Source: Sediminibacterium ginsengisoli
GTDB taxonomy: Bacteria; Bacteroidota; Bacteroidia; Chitinophagales; Chitinophagaceae
Reading direction: 5' to 3'
Assembly (NCBI GenBank): GCA_945865545.1
Contig: CAMBEQ010000006.1
Location: 19,007-83,006, forward strand
Length of the DNA: 64,000 nt
Made by a program: the position numbers and the translations under genes. The notes below the pieces were generated by a model. That model saw nothing but the letters and a program-made list of their open reading frames with translations. It ran no database searches and was not told the DNA's origin. Shown one piece after another: positions 43,678 through 52,189 of this stretch (the first letter of the stretch is position 1; every line of letters begins with the position of its first letter).

Positions 43678-44790
43678 ATGGCAAAAAAATCAAGAATAAG
43701 AAATTTAGGAAAGCGCATCTTATTCTTAATTAATCTGTTGGTTACCTTATTATTTTTGTACCCAACTTTTTTTACGCCCATCTCTTTAATTTGGATCAAT
43801 GGTTTTTTAGGATTGATGGCGCCTTATTTATTGGCTATTGAAATTTTATTATTAATCATTTGGCTAATAGCCAAGCCGATGGTTTCTTTATTTCCATTAG
43901 TAACATTAGCTATAGGATGGAAAACTTGTTTGGTTTTATTTGCATGGCATCCTGGCATTCCATTTTCTCAGAAAAAGAAAGAGAATACTTTAAGAATTAT
44001 TAGTTGGAACGTAAAAGGATTTAATGGAATGGGTGTGAATACCAATTTAAAATTACGTACACAAGAAATAGCTTATTCTATACAAAAATGGGATCCGGAT
44101 ATTGTTTGTTTACAAGAATATAATACCAATGAACGTCCTAATGATATAGCCAATCACTCAGTTTACTTTACAAAAAAATTACCTTATTATTTTTTTTCAA
44201 AAGATTTTCAGACCATCGAAAAAGATTATTATGCGGGCTGTATCGTTTTTTCTAAATATAAAATCATACATGCGGAACGTGTTGGCTTTTTGAATCAAGA
44301 AAGTCTCCTCTCAGTAACTATTTTAAAAGGAGATGATACCATTCAGGTTTTCACTACCCATTTGGCTTCTTATAGGTTTAAAGCAAATGATTACGAAGCC
44401 ATTGAAGAGCCCGCTTTTTCTAGTACAATGGCTTTAACTGCCAATCGCGGGGTGCTCCGAAAATTGCGCAATTCCTTTGTAGAAAGAGCGGTACAAGCAG
44501 AAATCGTTCAGCATCATTTATCAAAAAGTCCTTATCCAAGCATTATCACAGGCGATTTCAATGATGTGCCTAGTTCTTATACTTATCATACCATCAAAGG
44601 AAATTGGCAGGATGCTTTTTTAGCAAAAGGCTTTGGTATAGGGGCGACCTATTTAGGCATATCACCTACTTTAAGAATTGATTATATTTTAGCCAATGAT
44701 GCCTGGGAAGTAAAGGCCTGGGAGTCGATGGATGAAAATTTAAGCGACCACCATATGATCATGGCCGACTTACTTTTAAAGAAGAATTAA
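43678..44790 (+). CDS. Membrane-anchored endonuclease/exonuclease/phosphatase family protein
   Basis: The 370-residue protein has three N-terminal hydrophobic helices (about residues 12-90), then an EEP-fold domain. Catalytic landmarks are IISWNVKGFNG, DIVCLQEYNT (metal Glu), TTHLAS, ITGDFNDVPSSYTY (Asp and Asn) and NLSDHHMI (Asp and His). The anchored EEP architecture is common in Bacteroidota and the substrate (nucleic acid or phospholipid) is unknown. It is the last gene of the rlmD-rhomboid-rhomboid run. Confidence 0.88.
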   Translation: MAKKSRIRNLGKRILFLINLLVTLLFLYPTFFTPISLIWINGFLGLMAPYLLAIEILLLIIWLIAKPMVSLFPLVTLAIGWKTCLVLFAWHPGIPFSQKKKENTLRIISWNVKGFNGMGVNTNLKLRTQEIAYSIQKWDPDIVCLQEYNTNERPNDIANHSVYFTKKLPYYFFSKDFQTIEKDYYAGCIVFSKYKIIHAERVGFLNQESLLSVTILKGDDTIQVFTTHLASYRFKANDYEAIEEPAFSSTMALTANRGVLRKLRNSFVERAVQAEIVQHHLSKSPYPSIITGDFNDVPSSYTYHTIKGNWQDAFLAKGFGIGATYLGISPTLRIDYILANDAWEVKAWESMDENLSDHHMIMADLLLKKN

Positions 44791-44811
44791 CCTAGTTTAT
44801 TTAAAATAAAA

Positions 44812-44819
44812 TATCTTTG
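44812..44819 (+). promoter_or_regulatory. -7 promoter element of cysS
   Basis: TATCTTTG matches TAnnTTTG and ends 14 nt before the cysS ATG. Confidence 0.5.
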
Positions 44820-44833
44820 AGCCAATACTCATT

Positions 44834-46339
44834 ATGGCACTCAAAATATACAATTCGCTTACTAGACAAAAAGAAGTTTTCGAACCCATCAATGCACCAT
44901 ATGTTGGTATGTATGTTTGTGGCCCTACAGTAAGTGGTGAAAGTCATTTAGGGCATGCAAGACCCTTTATCACCTTTGATGTATTGTATCGTTATTTATT
45001 ACATCTTGGTTATAAAGTTAGGTATGTAAGAAATATTACCGATGCAGGTCACTTTGAAGAAGAAGGGAAAGTGGCGGAAGACAAGATTGCCAGTAAAGCT
45101 ATTTTAGAAAAGTTAGAACCCATGGAGTTGGTTCAAAAGTATACGCATTTGTATCATTGGGCCATGGATCAATTTAATAATTTACCGCCTAGTATAGAAC
45201 CTACTGCTACGGGCCATATTATTGAACAAATAGAAATGATCAAAAAAATAATGACAGATGGCTTTGCCTATGAAGCCAATGGGTCGGTTTATTTTGATGT
45301 AATTAAATACAATGAAGTGTATTCTAAAAAGAATCAACCTTATGGAATATTAAGCGGGCGTAATTTGGAAGATCAATTAGACACCACGCGTGAATTAGAC
45401 AATCAAGACGAGAAAAAAAATAAAGTAGATTTTGCTTTATGGAAAAAAGCGCCTGTTGAACACATTATGCGTTGGCAAAGTCCATGGGGCGAAGGCTTTC
45501 CGGGCTGGCATATTGAATGCTCTGCCATGGCCACAAAATATTTAGGAAAAAAATTTGATATACATGGTGGTGGAATGGATTTGCAATTTCCACATCATGA
45601 GTGTGAGATAGCACAAAGTACAGTTTGCAATCATGAACTGCCAGCACGTTATTGGGTGCATAATAATATGATTACCATTAACGGACGAAAAATGGGAAAG
45701 AGTTATAACAATGTGGTGAAGTTAAGTGAGCTATTCGATGGCAGTCATCTAATTTTAACACAGGCCTATAGTCCTATGACGGTTCGATTTTTTATTTTAC
45801 AAAGTCAATACCGCGGTACGCTCGATTTTAGCAATGAAGCTTTACAGGCGTCTGAAAAAGCACTACGCCGTTTAATGGATGCGTATGAATGGTTAAAAGC
45901 TCAAAGTTTTACTAGTGAAAAAAAATCAACCGATACTTCTTTAGACCAACAACTAAAAACATGGGTAAATGAATTACCTGAGTTTATGGAAGATGATTTA
46001 AATACGGCGAAGGTAGTGGCTAATTTATTTGAAATGGTCCCAGTGATCAATTCTCTTAAGGACAAACATATTTCTGCAGAGGCTGTATCAGGAGCTACCT
46101 GGCAATTGGTACAAGCGCAGCTTACTTTATTTATAGAGCAAGTGCTTGGAATAAAAGTAGAATCTGGCGCCAATAAAAAACAATTAAATGGGGTCATTCA
46201 TTTATTAATTGATATTCGTAAAGAAGCAAAAGCAAAGAAAGATTTTGCCACCAGCGATAAAATTCGCAATCAATTATTGGAAATGGGTATTCAGATAAAA
46301 GACGAAAAGGACGGAGAGGTAAGTTTTACTTTTTCTTAA
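44834..46339 (+). CDS. cysS: Cysteinyl-tRNA synthetase
   Basis: CysRS (501 aa) charges tRNA-Cys. The class I signatures are the HIGH-equivalent HLGHARPF after the zinc Cys in MYVCGPTV, the zinc ligands [10 protein letters not shown] and HHECEIAQ, and the KMSKS-equivalent [12 protein letters not shown]-terminal DALR-type helical domain (about 350-500) ends in [20 protein letters not shown]. An insertion of about 20 residues around [24 protein letters not shown] is typical of the family. It converges with the MerC-domain gene. Confidence 0.98.
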   Translation: MALKIYNSLTRQKEVFEPINAPYVGMYVCGPTVSGESHLGHARPFITFDVLYRYLLHLGYKVRYVRNITDAGHFEEEGKVAEDKIASKAILEKLEPMELVQKYTHLYHWAMDQFNNLPPSIEPTATGHIIEQIEMIKKIMTDGFAYEANGSVYFDVIKYNEVYSKKNQPYGILSGRNLEDQLDTTRELDNQDEKKNKVDFALWKKAPVEHIMRWQSPWGEGFPGWHIECSAMATKYLGKKFDIHGGGMDLQFPHHECEIAQSTVCNHELPARYWVHNNMITINGRKMGKSYNNVVKLSELFDGSHLILTQAYSPMTVRFFILQSQYRGTLDFSNEALQASEKALRRLMDAYEWLKAQSFTSEKKSTDTSLDQQLKTWVNELPEFMEDDLNTAKVVANLFEMVPVINSLKDKHISAEAVSGATWQLVQAQLTLFIEQVLGIKVESGANKKQLNGVIHLLIDIRKEAKAKKDFATSDKIRNQLLEMGIQIKDEKDGEVSFTFS

Positions 46340-46360
46340 TCTACTAATTTAATTCTATTC

Positions 46361-46756
46361 TTAAGAGTGATCACAATCGTCTTCATGGGCATGATTGTGG
46401 ACGCGACAGCGTAGGTGATTGGAAACATGTGCAAATATGATTAAAAAGGCAGCAGGGAAAAGCAACCAAATTTCTATAGACCTAAATACCATTCTACTTA
46501 ACATGATAAGAATACCCAAGGAAAACAATAGTATGGGTGTATAAGAATGATGATGTTTTTTGTACCCATGGTATAAAGAATAAGCACCTATTGCAAAAGA
46601 AAGTAAAATCATCCCTAGTTCAAATTGGGTATTGTGTAATATATTTATTCCCATTAAAGGCAAACTGCTAAAAAATAAAGGCAATAGTGCGCAATGTATG
46701 GCACAAGCCAATGAAGCTCCAATACCAATGGCGTCCCAATTCCATTTTTTAAACAT
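46361..46756 (-). CDS. MerC domain-containing small membrane protein
   Basis: From ATG 46756 the protein is 131 aa with four hydrophobic helices and the MerC signature GIGASLACAIHCALLPL (Cys18, His21, Cys22). The C terminus is His/Cys-rich (HLRCRVHNHAHEDDCDHS), suggesting binding of zinc or another soft metal. MerC proteins move mercuric ion across membranes, but chromosomal Bacteroidota copies without mer genes probably handle another metal. The longer frame to 46774 runs through the -7 box, which ends 4 nt before the ATG. Confidence 0.87.
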   Translation of the reverse strand: MFKKWNWDAIGIGASLACAIHCALLPLFFSSLPLMGINILHNTQFELGMILLSFAIGAYSLYHGYKKHHHSYTPILLFSLGILIMLSRMVFRSIEIWLLFPAAFLIIFAHVSNHLRCRVHNHAHEDDCDHS

Positions 46757-46760
46757 AGTG

Positions 46761-46768
46761 CAAAGGTA
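46761..46768 (-). promoter_or_regulatory. -7 promoter element, predicted leaderless start of the MerC gene
   Basis: The minus strand reads TACCTTTG, then CACT and the ATG at 46756, again with 4-nt spacing. Confidence 0.5.
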
Positions 46769-46795
46769 ATCCAAATACTAGCAAGAAAATAATAT

Positions 46796-46803
46796 TACCT
46801 TTG
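46796..46803 (+). promoter_or_regulatory. -7 promoter element of the SCO-family gene
   Basis: TACCTTTG on the plus strand lies 36 nt before the SCO ATG. It diverges from the identical box serving the MerC gene, with 27 nt between the two. Confidence 0.45.
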
Positions 46804-46839
46804 GGGGGTATTTATAGGACTAATTAAATTTTTCTTTTT

Positions 46840-47451
46840 ATGTCAAAAAAACTGGGGGTTTATTTGTTATTTTTTGCCTTATTGTTGGCAGGCTTTTATT
46901 ATTTTTTATTTAAAGGGACCGATAATTGGAAAGTACAATTACCCGTTTTAAGCTATGTGCAACCTTTTCACTTTACCAATCAGGATGGAAATAGTTTTAC
47001 TGATAAAGAGCTCTTAAATAAAATAACGGTAGTGGAATATTTTTTCACTACTTGTAAAGGTATTTGCCCCAAATTAAATACCAATATGAAAGACATTTAT
47101 GCTATTTATAAAAATGATGCCGATTTTCAAATTGTCTCCCATACTTGTAATCCTAGTACAGACTCGGTTCCCGTACTAAAAAAATATGCCGATTCCTTAG
47201 GAGTCGATACAAAAAAATGGATTTTTTTAACAGGTAGAAAAGATAGTTTATACCAAATGGCCAGAGGCTCTTATTTGTTAGACGACCCTAAAAACAATGT
47301 TGAAAAAATAGAGGATCAGTTTATTCATACCCAATTTTTCGCATTAGTAGATAGAAAAGGAAAAGTAAGAGGAAAAATTTATGATGGGTTGAAATCATTA
47401 GAAATTGAGCAATTAAAACAAGACATTGCTAAATTATTAAAAGATAAATAA
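46840..47451 (+). CDS. SCO1/SenC family copper chaperone-like protein
   Basis: The 203-residue protein has an N-terminal membrane anchor (about residues 5-24) and a thioredoxin-fold SCO domain. The copper-binding pair is FFTTCKGICPKL (Cys72, Cys76), and the distal His is in FIHTQFFALVD. SCO proteins deliver copper to the CuA site of cytochrome oxidase. It is divergent from the MerC gene, another Cys/His metal protein, and 7 nt upstream of the SDR gene. Confidence 0.93.
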   Translation: MSKKLGVYLLFFALLLAGFYYFLFKGTDNWKVQLPVLSYVQPFHFTNQDGNSFTDKELLNKITVVEYFFTTCKGICPKLNTNMKDIYAIYKNDADFQIVSHTCNPSTDSVPVLKKYADSLGVDTKKWIFLTGRKDSLYQMARGSYLLDDPKNNVEKIEDQFIHTQFFALVDRKGKVRGKIYDGLKSLEIEQLKQDIAKLLKDK

Positions 47452-47458
47452 CAACTAC

Positions 47459-48436
47459 ATGATATTTGTTACAGGGGCTAGCGGTTTAGTAGGATCTCAT
47501 CTAATACAATCATTAGTTGCTAAAGAAAAAAAAGTAACCGCTTTGTATAGAAAGCAAATTCCTCAATTTGATGGCGCCGATAAAGTGCATTGGATCCAAG
47601 GAGATCTATTAGACATTGTGTCTTTAGAACAAGCCATGGAGGGCATACATCAAGTATATCATTGTGCTGCCATTGTTTCTTTTGTGCCAAGTCAAAGTGC
47701 GCGCATGTTAAAAGCCAATCAGGAGGGTACGGCCAATGTGGTCAATATTTGTATCGAGAAAAAAATTAATAAATTGATCTTTGTCAGTTCCGTTGCTGCC
47801 TTGGGTCGTATTAGGGAAGATGCTCCAATAGATGAAAGCATGAGCTGGACACCCGCTACTAGTAATAGTGTCTATGGTCAATCTAAATATTTAGCCGAAA
47901 TGGAAGTATGGCGAGGCATGGCAGAGGGATTAAATGTAGCGATTGTGAATCCTGTAATCATTTTTGGTGCTGGTGATTGGACTAAAGGGTCTTCAGAAAT
48001 TTTTAAATCGGCTTATGACCAATTTCCTTGGTATACTAATGGAGTAAGTGGCTTTGTAGATGTATTAGATGTAATTGATGCGATGCAGTTATTAATGGAT
48101 AGCACTATTACTGGACAACGTTATGTGATTAGTGCAGAAAATTTAAGTTATCAAACTGTTTTTACTAAAATAGCGCAGGCATTTAATAAACGACCTCCTC
48201 ATAGAAAAGTAACGCCTTTATTGGCAGCTATTGTATGGAGATTAGAAGCTATAAAAGGAATCCTTACCCGCAAAACGCCTTTACTTACGAAAGAGACAGC
48301 GGCTACAGCCCAAGCGGTGGTTCATTTTAATAATGATAAATTTTTAAAAGCCTTTCCCGATTTTAAATATCGTACGTTGGAAACTACTATTGTTAGGGTG
48401 TGTAAGGAATTAAAAAAATTACATCAACTAGCCTAG
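47459..48436 (+). CDS. NAD-dependent epimerase/dehydratase family protein (extended SDR)
   Basis: The 325-residue protein has an extended SDR Rossmann fold: MIFVTGASGLVGSHL (cofactor loop), HCAAIVSFVPSQ, FVSSVAALGR and the catalytic YGQSKYLAE (Tyr, Lys). AIVNPVIIFGAGDW and GFVDVLDVIDAM complete the typical pattern of dihydroflavonol-reductase-like members. The substrate is unknown. It lies 7 nt after the SCO gene and converges with lpxD. Confidence 0.88.
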   Translation: MIFVTGASGLVGSHLIQSLVAKEKKVTALYRKQIPQFDGADKVHWIQGDLLDIVSLEQAMEGIHQVYHCAAIVSFVPSQSARMLKANQEGTANVVNICIEKKINKLIFVSSVAALGRIREDAPIDESMSWTPATSNSVYGQSKYLAEMEVWRGMAEGLNVAIVNPVIIFGAGDWTKGSSEIFKSAYDQFPWYTNGVSGFVDVLDVIDAMQLLMDSTITGQRYVISAENLSYQTVFTKIAQAFNKRPPHRKVTPLLAAIVWRLEAIKGILTRKTPLLTKETAATAQAVVHFNNDKFLKAFPDFKYRTLETTIVRVCKELKKLHQLA

Positions 48437-48472
48437 TTCATTAAGTGATGAATTGAATAAGGGATATAAAAT

Positions 48473-49417
48473 TTATTCCATCATTTTTTTCCAAAGTTCA
48501 GGAATGCGTTTAATCCAAACCAGTTCCCTTCTTTTAATACCGGCTTCTTCTGCAGGAAAGCCCATGTATACTTTATTGCCTTCTAAACTTCCCACCACCC
48601 CAGCTCTTCCAAGCAAGGTAGCATTCTCCCCAATGGTTAAGGTTTTACCCACTCCCACTTGTCCCCAAAGGGTTACTCCCGATTTTATTTTAACGCCACC
48701 GGCAACACCTACTTGAGCAGCAAATAAACAATTGGCTTCAATTTGAGTGTCATGTCCAATATGTACCATATTGTCCATTTTAGTACCCATACCAATAATG
48801 GTATCACCACTAACCCCTTTGTCAATGGTACAATTAGCCCCTATTTCTACCTTATCTTCTATAATAACCCTACCGCAACTAGGCATTTTCTTATACCAAG
48901 CCGGCCTATTCTTTTTTGTATTATAATAAAAGGCATCACTTCCAATGACGGTCCCTGCTTGAATGATTACTTCATCTCCTATAATGGTATCTGCTAGTAG
49001 GGTAACATTAGGGTAAATCAAACAGTTTTTACCAATGCTTACATTGGCCCCAATAAAAACACGAGGCATAATGATGGTACCTGCACCAATAAGGGCATCC
49101 TTACTTATTGCTTGATCATTTAATTGTAAAGGTTTAAAATGCTGTACAATTTTTGAATAAGCTTCAAAGGGGTCGGCACAAAATAATAAAGCCTTCCCTG
49201 CAGGAACGCTAACTTCTTTATTATTGATAATGATACAGCTTGCAGCACTATTTAAACAAGTTTCATAATATTTAGGATGATCAACAAAAACAATATCGCC
49301 CATTTCCACTTGATGAATTTCATTCACTCCAGTAATTTCTAACTGATTATTACCTATAATTTCTGACTCAGTGAAAGTAGATAACCATTGTACCGAAATA
49401 GGTGCAGGGAGCTTCAT
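48473..49417 (-). CDS. lpxD: UDP-3-O-acylglucosamine N-acyltransferase LpxD
   Basis: The 314-residue protein is of the LpxD family, which adds the second hydroxyacyl chain in lipid A synthesis. An N-terminal uridine-binding domain (to about residue 105, VNEIHQVEMGDIVFVDHPKYYET) precedes a left-handed beta-helix of hexapeptide repeats (GAGTIIMPRVFIGANVSIGKN onward) and a helical C-terminal tail. The catalytic His is expected in the MVHIGHDTQIEANC segment. It has its own TACCTTTG promoter. In Bacteroidota a second LpxD-like paralogue is common; this could be either. Confidence 0.9.
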   Translation of the reverse strand: MKLPAPISVQWLSTFTESEIIGNNQLEITGVNEIHQVEMGDIVFVDHPKYYETCLNSAASCIIINNKEVSVPAGKALLFCADPFEAYSKIVQHFKPLQLNDQAISKDALIGAGTIIMPRVFIGANVSIGKNCLIYPNVTLLADTIIGDEVIIQAGTVIGSDAFYYNTKKNRPAWYKKMPSCGRVIIEDKVEIGANCTIDKGVSGDTIIGMGTKMDNMVHIGHDTQIEANCLFAAQVGVAGGVKIKSGVTLWGQVGVGKTLTIGENATLLGRAGVVGSLEGNKVYMGFPAEEAGIKRRELVWIKRIPELWKKMME

Positions 49418-49809
49418 ATGTATGTTTTTGGCCTAAATCAAAGGTAACGAGGGTTTTTTGTAAAAAAATCTTTTTACCCATTTTCTCTATAAAAAAAGGG
49501 GTTATCGATTGCAAATAAGTGCATTTCATTACAATTAAATTTATCTAATATAAAAAACGATTCATTTCTGTAATCCTTTATCCATCAATGTTACAAGCGT
49601 TTAATTAAAAATAAAGTAAAAAAAATATTTTATTTATTTCAATAAAATCACCTTCTAATATATTTTTTTAAAATTGACTTTTTGGTCTAATTGTGGATAA
49701 CGTCAATAAATTTGTTTAAAATATTTTTTGAATTAGAAAAAAGTATATTTAATATTGTGAAGGGAATCTAATTCCCGTACTTACTAACCCATCTATATAC
49801 GAGGTCCTC
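49418..49809. other. 392-bp AT-rich intergenic region with a DnaA-box match
   Basis: No gene is visible here. The lpxD promoter is at the left end. The middle (about 49600-49760) is extremely AT-rich with A and T runs. TGTGGATAA at 49692-49700 is the exact complement of the DnaA box TTATCCACA, and TTATCCATC at 49578-49586 is a weaker match. A small hairpin GGGAAT-CTA-ATTCCC lies at about 49763-49777, and the palindrome GAGGTCCTC at 49801-49809 borders the pseudouridine synthase gene. A single perfect box is suggestive only. Confidence 0.5.
49439..49446 (-). promoter_or_regulatory. -7 promoter element of lpxD
   Basis: The minus strand reads TACCTTTG, an exact TAnnTTTG match, 21 nt before the lpxD ATG at 49417. 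Confidence 0.5.
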
Positions 49810-50436
49810 TTGAGCATTCAGGGGGACTTTGTTTTTATAGAAACTTTTATTTTTATCAACTACTATTTAATATATAAACCATTTCAGGTGTTAAGTCAAT
49901 TTACCAGTCCCGATGGAAAATTATGCTTAAAAGATATGATGGAGGTACCTAATGATGTTTATCCAGTAGGTCGATTAGATTATGATAGTGAGGGTTTACT
50001 CTTATTAACGAATGATACCAAAATCAATCATCAATTACTAGCGCCACAATTTGAACATAAAAGAATTTATTGGGTTCAAGTTGAAGGAATGATTAATAAC
50101 GAAGCCATTGCAATGCTTACACAAGGCGTAACTATTAATAATAACGGTATCGTATTTAAAACCAAGCCTGCGCGTGTTGCCCTATTAGAAGACGATATAG
50201 CAGTACCTGAGCGAAAACCCCCTATTCGCTTTAGAAAAAACATTCCCACTTCTTGGGTACAGATACAACTAACAGAAGGCAAGAATAGACAGGTAAGAAA
50301 AATGTTTGCATCGGTTCATTTCCCCGTATTGCGCTTGATACGGGCTCAAATAGGGAAATTTACCATTGAGGGCATGCAACCTGGAGATTTAATTACATTA
50401 AGTAATGAGGCGGTTCATGAAGGCTTCTTTCGTTAA
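49810..50436 (+). CDS. RluB/RluE-type rRNA pseudouridine synthase
   Basis: This is a pseudouridine synthase of the RsuA/RluE family, which isomerises uridines in rRNA. It shows YLIYKPFQVLSQF, VYPVGRLDYDSEGLLLLTND with the catalytic Asp (RLDYDSEG), KRIYWVQVEG, TSWVQIQLTEGKNRQVRKMF and LRLIRAQIGKF. No S4 domain is present, as in RluE. No ATG precedes the conserved N terminus; the annotated TTG at 49810 gives 208 aa, with an unusual extension of about 20 residues. A non-standard ATT or ATA start closer to LIYKPF cannot be excluded. lysS follows. Confidence 0.9.
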   Translation: MSIQGDFVFIETFIFINYYLIYKPFQVLSQFTSPDGKLCLKDMMEVPNDVYPVGRLDYDSEGLLLLTNDTKINHQLLAPQFEHKRIYWVQVEGMINNEAIAMLTQGVTINNNGIVFKTKPARVALLEDDIAVPERKPPIRFRKNIPTSWVQIQLTEGKNRQVRKMFASVHFPVLRLIRAQIGKFTIEGMQPGDLITLSNEAVHEGFFR

Positions 50437-50451
50437 TTGACTGCTAAGTTT

Positions 50452-50459
50452 TACTTTTG
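50452..50459 (+). promoter_or_regulatory. -7 promoter element of lysS
   Basis: TACTTTTG matches TAnnTTTG and lies 19 nt before the lysS ATG at 50479. Confidence 0.45.
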
Positions 50460-50478
50460 CACTAATAATATATTATCA

Positions 50479-52002
50479 ATGAGTCAATCGCTATCAGAAC
50501 AAGAAATTATAAGACGTGAAAAATTAGCCCAATTAGAGGCAGCGGGCATCAATCCTTACCCGGCCCCTTTATATCCAGTTTCTCATTATTCTAACGATAT
50601 CAAGCAAAATTTTACCGAAGAAAATAAAGATCAATATGCAGCAGTATGTGTAGCCGGAAGAATTATGAGTGTGAATGATAAGGGTAAAGTACTATTTGTT
50701 AAAATACAGGACGACAAGGGCATTCTTCAATTATATATAAAGAGAGATGAAATTTGTCCTGATGAAGACAAATCCTATTGGGAGGTCATTACAAAAAACG
50801 CAATGGACTTGGGCGATATTATTGGTTCTACTGGGTATGTATTTATCACTAAAACAGGAGAGATATCTTTACATTCTAGCACGCTCACATTATTGGCGAA
50901 ATCTTTAAAACCACTTCCTGTGGTGAAGAGAGACGATGAGGGCCATGTATTTGATGCAGTTACCGACCCTGAATTTAGATACCGCCAACGCTATGCCGAC
51001 TTAATTATTAATCCATCGGTTAAAGAAACTTTTGTAAAGCGCACTTTATTAATAGCCACCATTCGTGATTTTTTAAATAGTCATGGGGCTTTAGAAGTAG
51101 ATACACCGGTGTTGCAAGCTATACCGGGTGGGGCAGCTGCAAGGCCTTTTACTACACATCACAATGCATTGGATGTACCTTTTTATTTGCGTATCGCCAA
51201 TGAATTGTATTTAAAAAGATTAATAGTAGGTGGCTTTGAGTGGGTATATGAGTTTAGTAGAAATTTTAGAAATGAGGGAATGGATCGTACCCATAATCCA
51301 GAGTTTACCGTTTTGGAATGGTACACAGCGTATAAAGATTATTTATGGATGATGGAAATAACAGAACAGCTTGTTGAAAAAATTGCATTGACCTTGCATG
51401 GTACTACCGAATTAACCGTAGGCGATAAAACCATTAATTTTAAAGCTCCATTTAGACGCATTAGTATTATAGAAGCCATACAAGAAAATACTGGTATTGA
51501 TATCACGGGTATGGAAGAAGCCGCCTTAAGAGAGGTTTGTAAGAAATTACATATTGATGTGGCGCCTACCATTGGAAAAGGAAAGTTGATTGATGAAATA
51601 TTTGGAGCTACCAGCGAACCTAAATACATCCAGCCTACTTTTATTATTGATTATCCAATTGAAATGAGCCCGTTAACCAAGAAGCACCGTAGCAAAGCAG
51701 GATTGGTAGAAAGATTTGAACTAATGGTCAATGGTAAAGAATTGGCCAATGCCTATACCGAGTTAAATGATCCTATCGATCAACGCAAGCGATTTGAGGA
51801 CCAGGTTGCTTTAATGGAAAGAGGAGATGATGAAGCCATGTTTATAGACCATGACTTTTTAAGAGCTCTAGAATATGGCATGCCACCTACTTCAGGCATT
51901 GGTATTGGAATAGACCGCTTATGTATGATGATGTTGAATCAACCCTCTATACAAGATGTGTTGTTCTTCCCGCAAATGCGCCCCGAGAACACAAATGAGT
52001 AA
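50479..52002 (+). CDS. lysS: Lysyl-tRNA synthetase (class II)
   Basis: LysRS (507 aa from ATG 50479, MSQSLSEQEIIRREKLAQL) charges tRNA-Lys. The N-terminal OB-fold anticodon domain (VCVAGRIMSVNDKGKVLFVKIQDD) is followed by class II motif 1 (IRDFLNSHGALEVDTPVLQ), motif 2 (FRNEGMDRTHNPEFTVLEWY) and motif 3 (GMPPTSGIGIGIDRLCM). The frame extends upstream to a TTG at 50437, but that part covers the promoter. The gene ends at hairpin array 2. Confidence 0.98.
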   Translation: MSQSLSEQEIIRREKLAQLEAAGINPYPAPLYPVSHYSNDIKQNFTEENKDQYAAVCVAGRIMSVNDKGKVLFVKIQDDKGILQLYIKRDEICPDEDKSYWEVITKNAMDLGDIIGSTGYVFITKTGEISLHSSTLTLLAKSLKPLPVVKRDDEGHVFDAVTDPEFRYRQRYADLIINPSVKETFVKRTLLIATIRDFLNSHGALEVDTPVLQAIPGGAAARPFTTHHNALDVPFYLRIANELYLKRLIVGGFEWVYEFSRNFRNEGMDRTHNPEFTVLEWYTAYKDYLWMMEITEQLVEKIALTLHGTTELTVGDKTINFKAPFRRISIIEAIQENTGIDITGMEEAALREVCKKLHIDVAPTIGKGKLIDEIFGATSEPKYIQPTFIIDYPIEMSPLTKKHRSKAGLVERFELMVNGKELANAYTELNDPIDQRKRFEDQVALMERGDDEAMFIDHDFLRALEYGMPPTSGIGIGIDRLCMMMLNQPSIQDVLFFPQMRPENTNE

Positions 52003-52010
52003 GTGCTAAA

Positions 52011-52188
52011 ATAACAAGGCACCCGTTTATGGGTTGCCTTGAAAAAATCATAAGATAAAATTAAAGAGATTCATTCATTTTTATAATGAATCTCTTTAAT
52101 AACGCACCCGTTTATGGGTTGCCTTGAAAAAATCATAAGAGTTAATAAAATAGAATCATTATTATTTTTAATGATTCTATTTTATTAA
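52011..52188 (+). repeat. Tandem hairpin/core repeat array 2 between lysS and the M20 gene
   Basis: Two cores (52011-52055 and about 52099-52141) contain the shared block GCACCCGTTTATGGGTTGCC followed by TTGAAAAAATCATAAGA. The first core folds AAGGC-ACCC-GTTTAT-GGGT-TGCCTT. In the second the left arm is AACGC, weakening the stem. Each core is followed by a large perfect palindrome: TTAAAGAGATTCATT (52061-52075) with its complement at 52085-52099, and a 19-bp stem 52142-52160 with 52170-52188, which ends 1 nt before the M20 stop codon. The tail TTGAA(A)AAATCATAAGAG also occurs in array 1, 27 kb away. Confidence 0.85.
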
Positions 52189-52189
52189 A

